This document shows, in pieces, positions 12,551 through 23,113 of a stretch of DNA of 64,000 bases. The notes under the pieces were generated by a model. That model was not told the origin of the DNA. It saw only the letters and a list, made by a program, of their open reading frames with translations, and did not search any database. The stretch is from Adiantum capillus-veneris (lineage: Eukaryota > Streptophyta > Polypodiopsida > Polypodiales > Pteridaceae): NCBI GenBank assembly GCA_014529385.2, contig CM043959.1:15758809-15822808 (forward strand), read 5' to 3'. A program made the translations under genes and the position numbers. Every line of letters begins with the position of its first letter. The stretch's first letter is position 1.

Positions 12551-12690
12551 TACTTCGTTCTTATTATGTTGTACAATTATGAATCAAAGACTGGGTTGTT
12601 TCTGAACTTATCTTTGCCTAGACAACTTTACCCAGTCGTCTTTTTGAACATCTTGTTCATTGGTGTGTATTTATTATAATTAAAACAGCT
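12546..12690 (+). repeat. Segmental repeat unit Y, copy 2 (right part)
   Basis: Resumes the Y repeat at the position equivalent to 4547-4697 of copy 1 (TTGAACATCTTGTTCATTGG near 12649). About 143 bp of Y (equivalent to 4404-4546) is missing along with the 3' half of gypsy element A. A short (CA)n run follows at about 12697-12714. Confidence 0.85.
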
Positions 12691-12884
12691 ACACAAACAC
12701 ACACACACACACACATGGCTAGTTATAGCGTGTTGCTATTTCCTTGGTTTTATTAGCTCGGGACTGATGGCTTGGGAAACCTTTGGTGAATCTCTAGCTT
12801 GAATTCACTTGGTGATTTTCAAAAAATGTATCATGAGGCGATACCCTAATGTTACCTAGTTATCACACACACATATGGTACCGG

Positions 12885-13150
12885 CACTAGTAGTGGTAAT
12901 ATACTGATCCTGATGCTACTTGTGCATTGGTACTAGAATTGTTACTGATACTAGTGCTACTTGTGTATTGGTACTGGCACAATATTATATTGGACTGATA
13001 CTGGTGCTACTTATGTACTGGTACTGGTGCTACTTGTGTACTGGTACTGAGACACACTAGTACAATTGGTATTGTACTGATACTGGTACTGATACTGTTT
13101 GTGTATTGTATTCCACTGGACTGGTATTGGTGCTATTTGTGTACTAGTAC
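12885..13150. repeat. Degenerate minisatellite, second copy
   Basis: Imperfect tandem blocks of the type GGTACTGGTGCTACTTGTGT, matching the array at 1838-2105. The block ends at repeat X copy 2. No gene is visible between 12691 and 13213. Confidence 0.8.
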
Positions 13151-13213
13151 TTGTATAATTTGCTGGGACTGTTATCCTAGGGTACCGTCGGTAATAAATA
13201 ACCGGCTTGAATT
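13142..13213 (+). repeat. Segmental repeat unit X, copy 2 (left end)
   Basis: Matches 191-258 (TGTATAATTTGCTGGGACTG, GGTACC, TAACCGGCTTGAATT). Its last five bases GAATT (13209-13213) are the left target-site duplication of the copia insertion. Confidence 0.8.
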
Positions 13214-13241
13214 TGAAGTCGCGGAGCGAAGCTTAGATCAA

Positions 13242-13306
<65 letters not shown>

Positions 13307-13463
13307 CTTACACAGTACACAGAGAATTCTTTGAAGGGTTATCACCCAAATCTTATTATTCACACAAGTATAAGTGAGTATATACAAAGAGTTAGTGATA
13401 AGCGAGCTAGGCGGGCGGGCGGCCATATCCGTATAAGAGGCCACTTGGGCTTTAATCCCAACA
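13214..13463 (-). mobile_element. 3' LTR of copia element
   Basis: 250 bp. It contains a long (CA)n array (about 13244-13303 on the plus strand) that is also in the other LTR with a different length. Frames reading through it are repeat translations. Confidence 0.93.
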
Positions 13464-13547
13464 ACCTCCCACTTAAAGTCCAATGTGGCACTTTAAGTAA
13501 CTGTAAATCTATGAACATAAATGTACAAAGATTTACATGGCTGCCAT

Positions 13548-15695
13548 CTATCCAATGCCCAATAACTCACGACAATGCACAAAGCCCTCTCCTGGAAGTC
13601 CCTTTGTAAGTAGATCAGCAGGATTGTCCTTGGTGTGGATCTTCATCAGTTGTATCTGCTTGTCTTCAAGTACTTCCCTAATGAAGTGATATTTCCCATC
13701 AATATGCTTAGTCTTCGAATGGAACACTGGATTCTTTGCCAATGTATAGCACTTTGACTATCACAATATAACTCTGCCATATCTACTTTGATTCCCAAGT
13801 CTGCTACCAATCTACCAAGCCAAATAGCTTCTTTGCATGCCTCATTTGCTGCAACATACTCAGCTTCTGTAGTAGACTACATAATACAATCTTGTAATCG
13901 AGATCGCCATGATATGGCACCTCCAGCCAATGTAAGACATAGCATGATGTAGATCTCCTCTTATCCAAGTCTCCTCCATAATCTGAGTCAGTGTATCCTC
14001 TGACACTCAAATCCTGACTACCATAGCATATGCGCATACTCTTTGTATGTTTTAAGTATCTCATGATACCTTTCACTGCCTCCCAATGTTTCTTGCCAGG
14101 ATTTGACATATATCTGTTAACCACTCCCACTGCAAATGCAATATCCGGACGTGTAGCAATCATTGCATACATCAAACTCCCACATGCAGACGCATACGGC
14201 ACCGTATCCATTTCAACCTTCCACCTCAGACTGTGGGCAATCTTGGTTGCTTAGTTTCACATATGACGGCAATGGTGTCATCGATGCCTTTCTTCTGTCC
14301 ATATGGAAACGTTGCAACACCTTGTCAATATACTCTTCCTCAGAAGTAAAGCATCTTCTTTGACCTATCTCGCTCGATACGCATACCCAATATATTTCTT
14401 GCCTCACCCATGTCTTTCGTGTCAAAAACTTTGCCATGTTTTATTTAAGAGCTGAAATTTCTGCCATTTGTCTACCAACAAGCAACATGTCATCCACATA
14501 CAAGATGAGGATTATCAAGCTACCATCCTTACCTTGTCGAGTATACAGGCAATGATCTGTCTCACTTCTCTTGTATCCTTGAGAAAGCATAAATTGGTGA
14601 AACTTGCCATAGAGACTCTTTCTCAAATGACATACCAATTTCTCTTTGCCTTTCTCAACATACCCTTATGGCTGCTGCATATAAACCTCCTCATGCAAGC
14701 CTCCATGAAGAAATGTCGTTTTCACATCCATTTGATGTAAATGTAGACCATGTTTGGCAACCAAAGCAAGTACACTTCTCAATGTTGTCATCTTGACAAC
14801 TGGTGAAAAGACTTTATCAAAATCTATTCCGTGTTCTTGCTTAAAACCCTTAGTAACCAACCGTGCTTTGTATTTTGGTTGTCCATCATGAGGAGTAAGC
14901 TTATACCTGTAAACCCACTTACAAGGTAGAGCTTTCTTTCCCTCTGGCAATTAAACCAAATCCCACGTTTGATTCTTATGCAGAGCCGTCATCTCTGATT
15001 GCATGGCCAACTGCCATTTTTTCGAGTCAACCACTTGTAATGCCTCCTTGTAACAAGATGGTTCTCCGCAATCCGTGAGCATGACATAATTTAGAGGTGG
15101 CACATAACAATCAGGTGGTTTGGAGACACACTCAGAACGTCTCACCACAATTGATTCTGCCTCTCTAGCCACTATAGGCTATTCCTGAGCCTGACCATGC
15201 TGTCTTGATGTGCTAGCACTAGGTCCATCTTCCCTGAAGACAACTCTTCTTATCTCCTCTAGCTTCTCTAGCTTAGCGTGAAACTTGGCTTCATTGAAAT
15301 TTACATCATTGCTACAAATAACTTTTCTGGACTCGGGATTTCAAAGCCGGTAACCCATCTTACCCAATTCTCCGTAGCCAAGAAATATACACTTCCTGCT
15401 CTTTATTCTAACTTATTCCTCAAATCCTTAGAAATATGGCTATAAGCTTCACAACCAAAGACTGTGAGTAGCTTTTGCCATACGCCATACGTTGTAGTCT
15501 CTTCTGCTAGTTGAAGTAAACATTTTCTGCTAGTGTCAACATGATTGTGGAACAAGCTAACTCGTCAAGCTCTTCCCACTCATTTTCAGCCATACCTTCT
15601 GGTCTCTCCCCTTTGAGCTTTAGTGGCTTCACTTTGTTTTTTCTGCACCAAAACCTGCCAAATCTGCTTCCTCTAGAATGGAAAGTTTGTGCCAT
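13548..15695 (-). pseudogene. copia Gag / integrase C-terminus / RT / RNase H polyprotein remnant
   Basis: Read on the minus strand. A Gag fragment (15507-15695) carries GERPEGMAENEWEELDELA. The integrase C-terminal region at about 15360-15460 reads LTVFGCEAYSHISKDLR and FLGYGELGKMGY. The reverse transcriptase spans 15172-14441: WQLAMQSEMTALHKNQTWDL, a stop TAA at about 14951, [25 protein letters not shown], and the catalytic ILYVDDMLLVG at about 14490. Frame changes follow. RNase H at 14211-13804 shows YASACGSLMYAMIATRPDI and GYTDSDYGGD. The C-terminus at 13742-13548 shows HTKDNPADLLTKGLPG. There are several stops and frameshifts, so the element is dead and needs proteins supplied in trans. 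Confidence 0.92.
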
Positions 15696-16802
15696 CCAGC
15701 TTCTTTATGTTGTAAAGAGTCTCACTTTGAGAAGATGCCATGTTTGCCAAACTGTTACTCCTGGGAAAAATCTCGCAGAGTTTCCCCTATAAACTGGCCT
15801 CTGTACACAATAAACAAGCTGTAAACAACAAGCTGAACACCTCTCCTCAAGAACTGTCAGTATTTTGAAAATTTTTGACAGAGTCTCCCCTGTAAACTGA
15901 GCTCTGGAAACCAAAAGATAGCTCAAAAACAACCATAAATAGCTGACTAGTGACAAATCTAAAAATCTTTGTAATATACTATCCTGTAAGCATACACTGT
16001 CTTAGCGATCATAGAACCTGTATCTGTCTCAAGACTGAACCCTGAACAATGCCTCAACGGCCTGACGCATAAGATGCAATCCAATGTCTACACAAAGTCA
16101 TACATCCTATGGGATAAAAGTCGTCGAAGAGGATGCGTGTAGAGGGGAACTCCAGCAACCTAATCCACCTCACACTGGGTAACCCAGCCCCTAGTGCTTG
16201 GCTTCAAAAAACCTCACACACGACCCTCTCAGATGGCTCAGGAAACTGCCCAGAACTAGCATACATCCTACAATAGACAAATCACTGTCCTATGACCGCT
16301 GCAGCGGTCTGTCTGCTAGCGTGACTCACAACTAGCAGACCCACAATCACAGTACATCAATCTGCAATACATGCCAGTGGTGCCAAGCCGTTGTATGGCC
16401 ACACCTCCCCTGGAACCTGGCAAGCACAAGAAGTAGCAATGCAGACTGCAATATATATATCTGATGATATATATGTGTACCTGGTCTATAGATGATGCTT
16501 TGAAGACTAATGAGTGATGTATGTCGATGCCGATATTGATGCTGACCACCTCCTGCTTGCCAATCTACACAAGACGGGTTTCTTTGTGGCTGAAACCTAT
16601 CTTTTGATGTAGTGCTCAGAACAAAATTCTGAGGGCATAAACAACTTCGAAAGAGGGGTAAAACCCCAGGTCGCCAGGTCGCCTGTTGGAAATACTCCCG
16701 GAACGCCAAGTGTGAATTTCCAAGCTTCGGATCCAGAATCTGCCTGAAAAGTGTGCGCGCGCGATTACGCGAAAACGCACTGAGCCTTGCTCTGATCCCA
16801 AT

Positions 16803-16827
16803 TGAAGTCGCGGAGCGGAGCTTAGAT

Positions 16828-16884
<57 letters not shown>

Positions 16885-17058
16885 GATACACAAACAGAGA
16901 GCTTACATAGTACGTAGAGAATTCTTTGAAGGGTTATCACCCAAATCTTATTATTCACACAAGTATAAGTGAGTACATACAAAGAGTTAGTGATAAGCGA
17001 GCTAGGCGGCCGGCTAGCCATATCCGTATAAGAGGCCACTTGGGCTTTAATCCCAACA
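16803..17058 (-). mobile_element. 5' LTR of copia element
   Basis: 256 bp, nearly identical to 13214-13463 outside the (CA)n array (about 16830-16882). The high LTR identity suggests insertion younger than the X duplication it interrupts. Confidence 0.93.
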
Positions 17059-17210
17059 GAATTCACTAGGGTATTGTTTAGGTGGTACCTTAATGGTACC
17101 TAACCCTTGGTTAATAAACGAGTTATGGGTGAGCTACTCAGCTCTGTAAATGATGTCTTCTTTTGCTTTATAACGTGGTGGCTCCCTCCTGGCGGGTCTG
17201 CGATTCAGTG

Positions 17211-17300
<90 letters not shown>

Positions 17301-17302
17301 TC

Positions 17303-17347
<45 letters not shown>

Positions 17348-18127
17348 TACAAAGCGGCGCTGCTGCACCATTTCCCTCTTAAAGGCAGGCCCGCAATACG
17401 GCTATAAAGGAAGGTGGCTACTTGCTCTGAACCGTATAAAAAGGTGAGCTTTACATGCTCACTTAGCATTGGTGTTGTGTGTGAGTACTTGTGAGTAGTT
17501 GTCTATACATTAGGATTGTGAGGGATTTTCCTACAAAGGGATAATGTTAAGTGTTGGATCTATGGCAAAGGGCATGGATAAGAAGGCTATTGTGGAGCTT
17601 GCGGCTCCAACTTAATCTCAAGTGACTTGTGGTTTTGAAATGGAGCTGCTATCCGAACTGTTTGATGGGTTGTGATTCGCTTGTTGGTATGGTAATATTC
17701 CTCGTGCTGTTGTATATATGGATCCTGGGCAATATTGCTTAAATGGGCCGAATGATGTTTGATGTGAACAAGGTTCTCTGAATATATATTATGGTTTTTT
17801 ACTATTTGTCTTTGAAAGCAATCTAGTTGGGTGACATCTATAACACGTGGGATACCCATGCATCACCTGCATACGATGCCAATATTAACTATATGTTATG
17901 TTGTTTCCATGGGTGCACGTGAGGGTTACCTTTTCAATTATGGTTTTCAAGGTTCCTTGGAGCGAAGATGGTGGACTAATACATCTTCAGGCTCTTACTC
18001 TATTATACTTATGTATAAGTCCGTTCTGTACCATGAATGGGAATTATACCACCTTTTCACTGACATAGTTTCTAGTGTCTTTTGTGATTTGAAAGAATTC
18101 TTTGGTGTTTCTGTTATATTGTTATTG
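17059..18127 (+). repeat. Segmental repeat unit X, copy 2 (right part)
   Basis: Continues repeat X from GAATTCACTAGGG and matches 252-1217 to the end. The microsatellite at 17214-17344 is longer than in copy 1. A (CA)n run (18130-18143) follows and then the solo LTR. Confidence 0.85.
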
Positions 18128-18162
18128 GAACACACACACACACATAATTGCTAAGTAGCATG

Positions 18163-19327
18163 TGTAACATTTAATGGCCTAGTAACTTGTGTGTAGCGGA
18201 AAATAGCATAAACATAGTGAGCATTTCATTAGAATAGATTCCTAATGAGCATAGCAAGAGTGCTTGGATGGAGAGAGCAACAAAAAGCATAACACCTAGT
18301 TAGATAGGCATGAACAATAATACTTCAAAAGAGAGAGAAATTAAGCTATTGACAACAGTTGAGGACCTGATTTGCATGGAGCCGGTCCCCCCTCCAAAAG
18401 GCTTTGTATTATAGGTTTCCCCCATCAAGGGAGACATTTACAATACAATTCTTTGTGTTCCTTCAATAACTAGCTAGTGAAATGAAGATGGAAGTTTCAA
18501 GCACTAAGCAAACACTTATAAAACACAACATCAACTCCCTCATGGTCTCAAACCCAAGACCTCACACACCTTCGAAGATGGTGAGAGCTAGCGGGGTATG
18601 AGAGTAGATTGAGAGGAAGAAGGAGTAGACTTACGAGAAAGATGTATATAATCACTCATAAAATCTTAGCACAGCTTAGTAATTAGCATGGTAGAGGACA
18701 TGAGCATGCATTGAAGCTTGGCTCTTGGTTGGATTTGCATCACAAAGCCAAGAGTTGTTGGTGTAGGCCTCCCTAGATGATGAGCTTTCCATTAAATCTT
18801 GAGAAGGAGAGAGAGAGAGTCTTCTTGCTCCACACATGAGATTGTGTGAGATAATGCTTTGCCAAAATCAGCCCCCTCTCTCTCTTGGTCGACCCCTCTT
18901 GCAAATTACTCTTGCTGGCACCCCATTGGACCCTGCAAAGCTTAGCCAATCATAATTGAGAAACATAAGTGATAGCCTTGTGACATGTGTCCCCCTTTCC
19001 CCTTTCGTGAGAGCTTTGGGTAGTTAAATAATGCAACTAAACTCTCACTGGACCCCTTTGCCTTTTGGCCAATAGAAATCAAGCAAGCCATTAGGCTCCT
19101 AAATGCTCATTGGATCCCTAGGGAGACTGTCCAATAATCTTCTAGAGAGCTTAATTCTTATTGGTTCTCTTATCAAGTGTTTTTAAATGAATTAAACTAG
19201 ATTTATTCTAGCCTTATTCTCATTGGTCCACCTCTATGGCCATCCAATAGGATTTGAGAGCACCTTGTGGGCAATTGGCCTAGGGAGTTGACATGTGTCC
19301 ACTATGCCCTTTGTGTAAAGGGGCTTG

Positions 19328-19380
<53 letters not shown>

Positions 19381-19732
19381 CTCTCTCATCCCCTACTAAA
19401 AGGGCTCGCTCCCTCCTATGTAAGAGCTTGCAAAGACTTTTGTGTACACTCAAAGCATCCAATTTTCCCTAGGGTTGGACCATTGGATATAACCTTTGAA
19501 TTTTGGAACCTTAGCATTTTGGAAGTCTTAATGGGCTGAACCTTAGGATCTTTGAAGCCCAATGTTGCACATTGCTCTTTTGCAGATGGCCCCCCCTTTG
19601 GATCCCTACTGTGGCCGGTCTGCCAGCGTAACCAATATTCTAGCTTTTCCCCCCCTAGTACTTCCCCATATCAAATGATCAGTTTAACATGAGAAAATCA
19701 TTTAGGAGAATTAGATATTAGTTATTATGACA
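18163..19732 (-). mobile_element. Solo LTR of gypsy element A family
   Basis: About 1570 bp on the minus strand, starting TGTCATAATAACTAATATC at 19732 and ending TTAAATGTTACA at 18163. It aligns to 7746-9211 over its whole length. A perfect 5-bp target-site duplication GCATG flanks it (18158-18162 and 19733-19737), so it is the product of recombination between two LTRs of one element. The internal dinucleotide tract (19330-19378, CA on the element strand) has grown from about 22 to about 48 bases relative to the other LTR. Confidence 0.95.
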
Positions 19733-19737
19733 GCATG

Positions 19738-20520
19738 CCCATTTCTCTCTTTGCCTAGGCATTGATCAACACCACTATCATCAAGCTCCTACAACCAAGG
19801 ACGTCACAGATTTGTGCTCCTGTAGTGATTCGTAGATAGGCAAAGCCCAATTGAGGACAGTGGACAACACATCTGCGATTGGCAAAGTAGAGGCAAGCAG
19901 AGAAAGACATGGTGGTCGAGAGAAGGGGGAATTGATATGGAACTCCCTAAAATCCAATAGAGATCATTAAACAAAGATGATTTTTCTCATCAGCGTTGAT
20001 TCATCCAAACACCAATCGATGTCTTGCTTTATCATCTCATTAATCCTTGGTTTGATTGTCCACCAAAGTAGCTTTGGTGGGAAAGAAACCTTAAGCTCAA
20101 TAAAATTATTATGGTGAAGCTAGTTTAGATTGATGTGCCCCGTTCATTGGCAGGCCTCGTGATTTGATCAGTTGTTTCTTGTGCAACAATTAGCTGGTGC
20201 GTGTGCGACAATTACGTGCGATCATTGATGTTGCTTTTATCCACTTGATGCGGCGTTATTTATAAATAGCTTTTTTCTAACAGCTTTTGACGGCCATTTT
20301 TCCAAGTTTAAAAAAATAATTTAAGAGCTGCCACGTGGCTGACTGTGCGCTCAAGGAGTCCTAAATGGATTATTGGCTCACCAAGTAACTAGAGTGCTTC
20401 GTTAGCCATACCTCTATTGAATTAAAGTCCAAGGGTAAGAGAGGCTTGAGAGCTCGAGAATTCAAAAGAGGCTGCTACGCTAAGGAAGTAAAAATGTATT
20501 TTTGACCTATTTCTAATCTA
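19738..20520. other. Unassigned intergenic sequence
   Basis: No convincing ORF, repeat or element signature. The base composition is ordinary, with an AT-rich stretch near 20260-20330. Confidence 0.6.
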
Positions 20521-20613
20521 TACAATTATAATGGGGGAAGGGATTTTGGCCCCCTCCCCCGGCCACGTGGTGCAAGCTCATGCAACCAGCCAGTGTGCCC
20601 TGTAGCTTCGGGC

Positions 20614-20748
<135 letters not shown>

Positions 20749-20944
20749 TACGAGCACATAAATTGACTGGGCAGCGCCACCATAAAGGGGTTATAAAGCG
20801 TCTTGAAAGATGCGTCACTTATTACTGTACAACATTGAGCTCTTTGCCTTCTAATTTTGTAGTCGCATGTGCGTGCCGTTTGGATCCCAATTGTAGGTCG
20901 TACTGTCGGCATCCAAGGTCACAGTACAGTGGCTCTCGGCCATG

Positions 20945-20945
<1 letters not shown>

Positions 20946-21004
<59 letters not shown>

Positions 21005-21020
21005 TAGATAGATAGATAGA
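20946..21020. repeat. (GA)n-(TAGA)n array at LINE 3' end
   Basis: GA from 20946 to 21000, then five TAGA units to 21020. On the LINE strand this is the 3' tail (TCTA)n running into (TC)n. Confidence 0.95.
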
Positions 21021-21709
21021 TTTTATTATCGTCCTCGGAGGTCAAATATGACCTATGGGACCAAAGTTACATGTGATGTAGTATGTGTATGGCTAATGAG
21101 TGATTCGCGATGCTCCAAAATTGTAGTGATGAGAGTCGCAATGGAGAGCCCACACTTTGGCTGGGAGAGGAAAGTGTGTAGGTCTAAGTTATGGCTGAAA
21201 ATGTGAGAGAAGCAAGTTCGGATGTGATCAAAAGCTGAGCACTCTAGTAGTGTGTGGTACTCAGACTCTCGAACTTGCAGTGAGCATAATGTGCACAATC
21301 GATTTGACTCTTCTCCATTGCCCCAACGCCCTATCTCGCATCGAAGGAAATGGGAGCTAAGCCGAATTGCTGCGATAGTGCGTATCGCGGACAAGGGAAT
21401 AGGCTCAAGCATGTAAGTGTGAGTACGGTTTCCTCTCTCAGCGAAGAACATGGTTTTGTAGTTGGGGGCAATATAGGTGGTGTAATGTATGAAGCGTGAC
21501 CCACCGGATTTCTCCCAAGCCGTAATACATTGGCGTTGTAGAAAAGCTTCATTCACTTGAGAGTCAATTGAAGCATCATGTAGCAAGTGTAATGCATCCC
21601 ATCTCCCAAACCACTTCTTTATGTCTTGCATCCATCCCGTGCTCAAGATCTTGCTTTTATGCGTCTTTTGAACTTTTTTGCTTGCTTCCCATGCAATTGT
21701 AGGAAGTCG

Positions 21710-21713
<4 letters not shown>
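21001..21713 (-). mobile_element. 5'-truncated L1-like LINE, 3' end only
   Basis: About 710 bp, almost identical to 23073-23780 (3' end of the longer LINE). It encodes only the C-terminal tail of ORF2 (21053-21646), including CTLCSLQVRESEYHTLLEC, a C-x2-C...H-x4-C arrangement typical of L1 ORF2 C-termini. Unlike the longer copy, the frame is intact through GGSRFIHYTTYIAPNYKT because it lacks a 4-bp insertion. The 5' truncation point joins directly to (TG)n(GA)n. Confidence 0.9.

Positions 21714-21773
<60 letters not shown>
21711..21773. repeat. (TG)n-(GA)n compound microsatellite
   Basis: About 36 bases of TG then about 28 of GA, forming the right border of the truncated LINE copy. Confidence 0.95.
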
Positions 21774-21776
<3 letters not shown>

Positions 21777-21975
21777 CTTGAGCACTAGACCTCTCCTGAC
21801 CTCAAGCATTGGACCTCTCTTGACCCAATGGACTCTTCCACACATCGTCTGTTAGAGAAGGCTGCAAAAACTGAGGGTCAAAGTCGCAAAGATCGAACGA
21901 GAGAGAAATGTCAGATGTGTGCGCGCCCTCTGGCTCTCAATTTTAGGTCATCATCCAAGGTCGTAGGCTATATCG

Positions 21976-21977
<2 letters not shown>

Positions 21978-22063
<86 letters not shown>
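21978..22063. repeat. (GA)n microsatellite, about 86 bp
   Basis: Perfect GA array. The following stretch 22064-22790 shows no gene or recognisable element. Confidence 0.95.
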
Positions 22064-22067
<4 letters not shown>

Positions 22068-22798
22068 CCTTTCCTCGCATTAACCTTTAGTCCTTGAGCT
22101 CTCTGTCTATAAGGGATAGTGTTTTCCTATCCCGGTGCTCACCTTGCTCTTAGCTTTGCAAAAGCTTGAGAAATGGGAGTGATGACAAGAGAATAGATCC
22201 CTAGCTGGGGATTATTGATATTTTGCTTGATAAACCTGATCTAGTACATAGTAGAATCCATCAATGGTTAAACATGTCTCTGCAAAAGGGGGAGCTGGAA
22301 ACATTCTTCCCATGTTTACAGCCAAAAAAGTATCCTCAAAATTTATTAGCATCTAGCATCAAGCTTAGTGGAAGTATAGCTCAAGACATGGCTAAAAAAT
22401 GAAAATATTTTCACTCCCTTACCAGGTCCAACATCAACCAAAAGAGGAAATTAGTGTGTATTGTACTTTGCACTTTCATGTGTTTGATCAAGCATAATAA
22501 CAGAAAATACGCATAGTAGACGTTTGTGTTGCTATTGCACTGCGGCATGGTAGAGCTCCACCAAAAATCGGGTAGTATAACTAATTCTGTGAGGCCTTCC
22601 CTTTGGATCCAGTGAAAACAACATAGAGCTTCCTTCCACACCATGCCCATGTTGGACTTATCTTGAGACGACATTTCGGATAGGAAGCTCATGTAGCATG
22701 GTATTGCCTCAAGTCCTCAACCCGAGTAAGATAGGCGATATGCCTATTTTGCATGGGGTGATGGTCAATGCAAGGAGGAATTTTGGCCCCTCTCCCCC

Positions 22799-22862
22799 GG
22801 CCACATGTGAGTAGCTCTTGAGTCTGACAAGTGTTCCCAATAGCAAGTGATCACACAAGAAC

Positions 22863-22926
<64 letters not shown>

Positions 22927-22999
22927 CCACATGTCAGTAGCTCTTGAGTCCAATGAGTGTCCCCTATTCCGGCGGCCACACAAGAACAGGAAGGAAGGA

Positions 23000-23072
<73 letters not shown>
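22799..23072. repeat. Tandemly duplicated block, each ending in (GA)n
   Basis: Two copies of a unit that starts GGCCACATGT, runs through AGTAGCTCTTGAGTC and CACACAAGAACAGG, and ends in a GA array (22865-22925 and 23002-23072). The second copy has three GGAA units before the GA run. The LINE inserts at the end of the second array. Confidence 0.85.
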
Positions 23073-23077
<5 letters not shown>

Positions 23078-23113
23078 TAGATTTTATTATCGTCCTCGGA
23101 GGTCAAATATGAC

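Larger units (their letters stand above)
13214..17058 (-). mobile_element. Ty1/copia LTR retrotransposon, internally deleted
   Basis: Complete element of 3845 bp on the minus strand. LTRs at 13214-13463 (3') and 16803-17058 (5') are near-identical and read TGTTGGGATTAAAGCCC to CGCGACTTCA. Target-site duplication GAATT is at 13209-13213 and 17059-17063. The polypurine tract AAGTGGGAGGT is at 13464-13474 (minus). The primer site TGGGATCAGAGC is at 16789-16800 (minus). The interior is too short for a full copia element: Gag N-terminus is joined to the integrase C-terminus, so an internal deletion removed protease and the integrase core. The 1-kb leader 15700-16800 has no recognisable coding sequence. 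Confidence 0.95.

Noticed and set aside
15705..15956. Minus-strand ORF in the copia leader
   Set aside because: Contains internally repeated leader sequence (FTGETL and YRGNSA blocks) and no copia domain; the Gag start is downstream of it.
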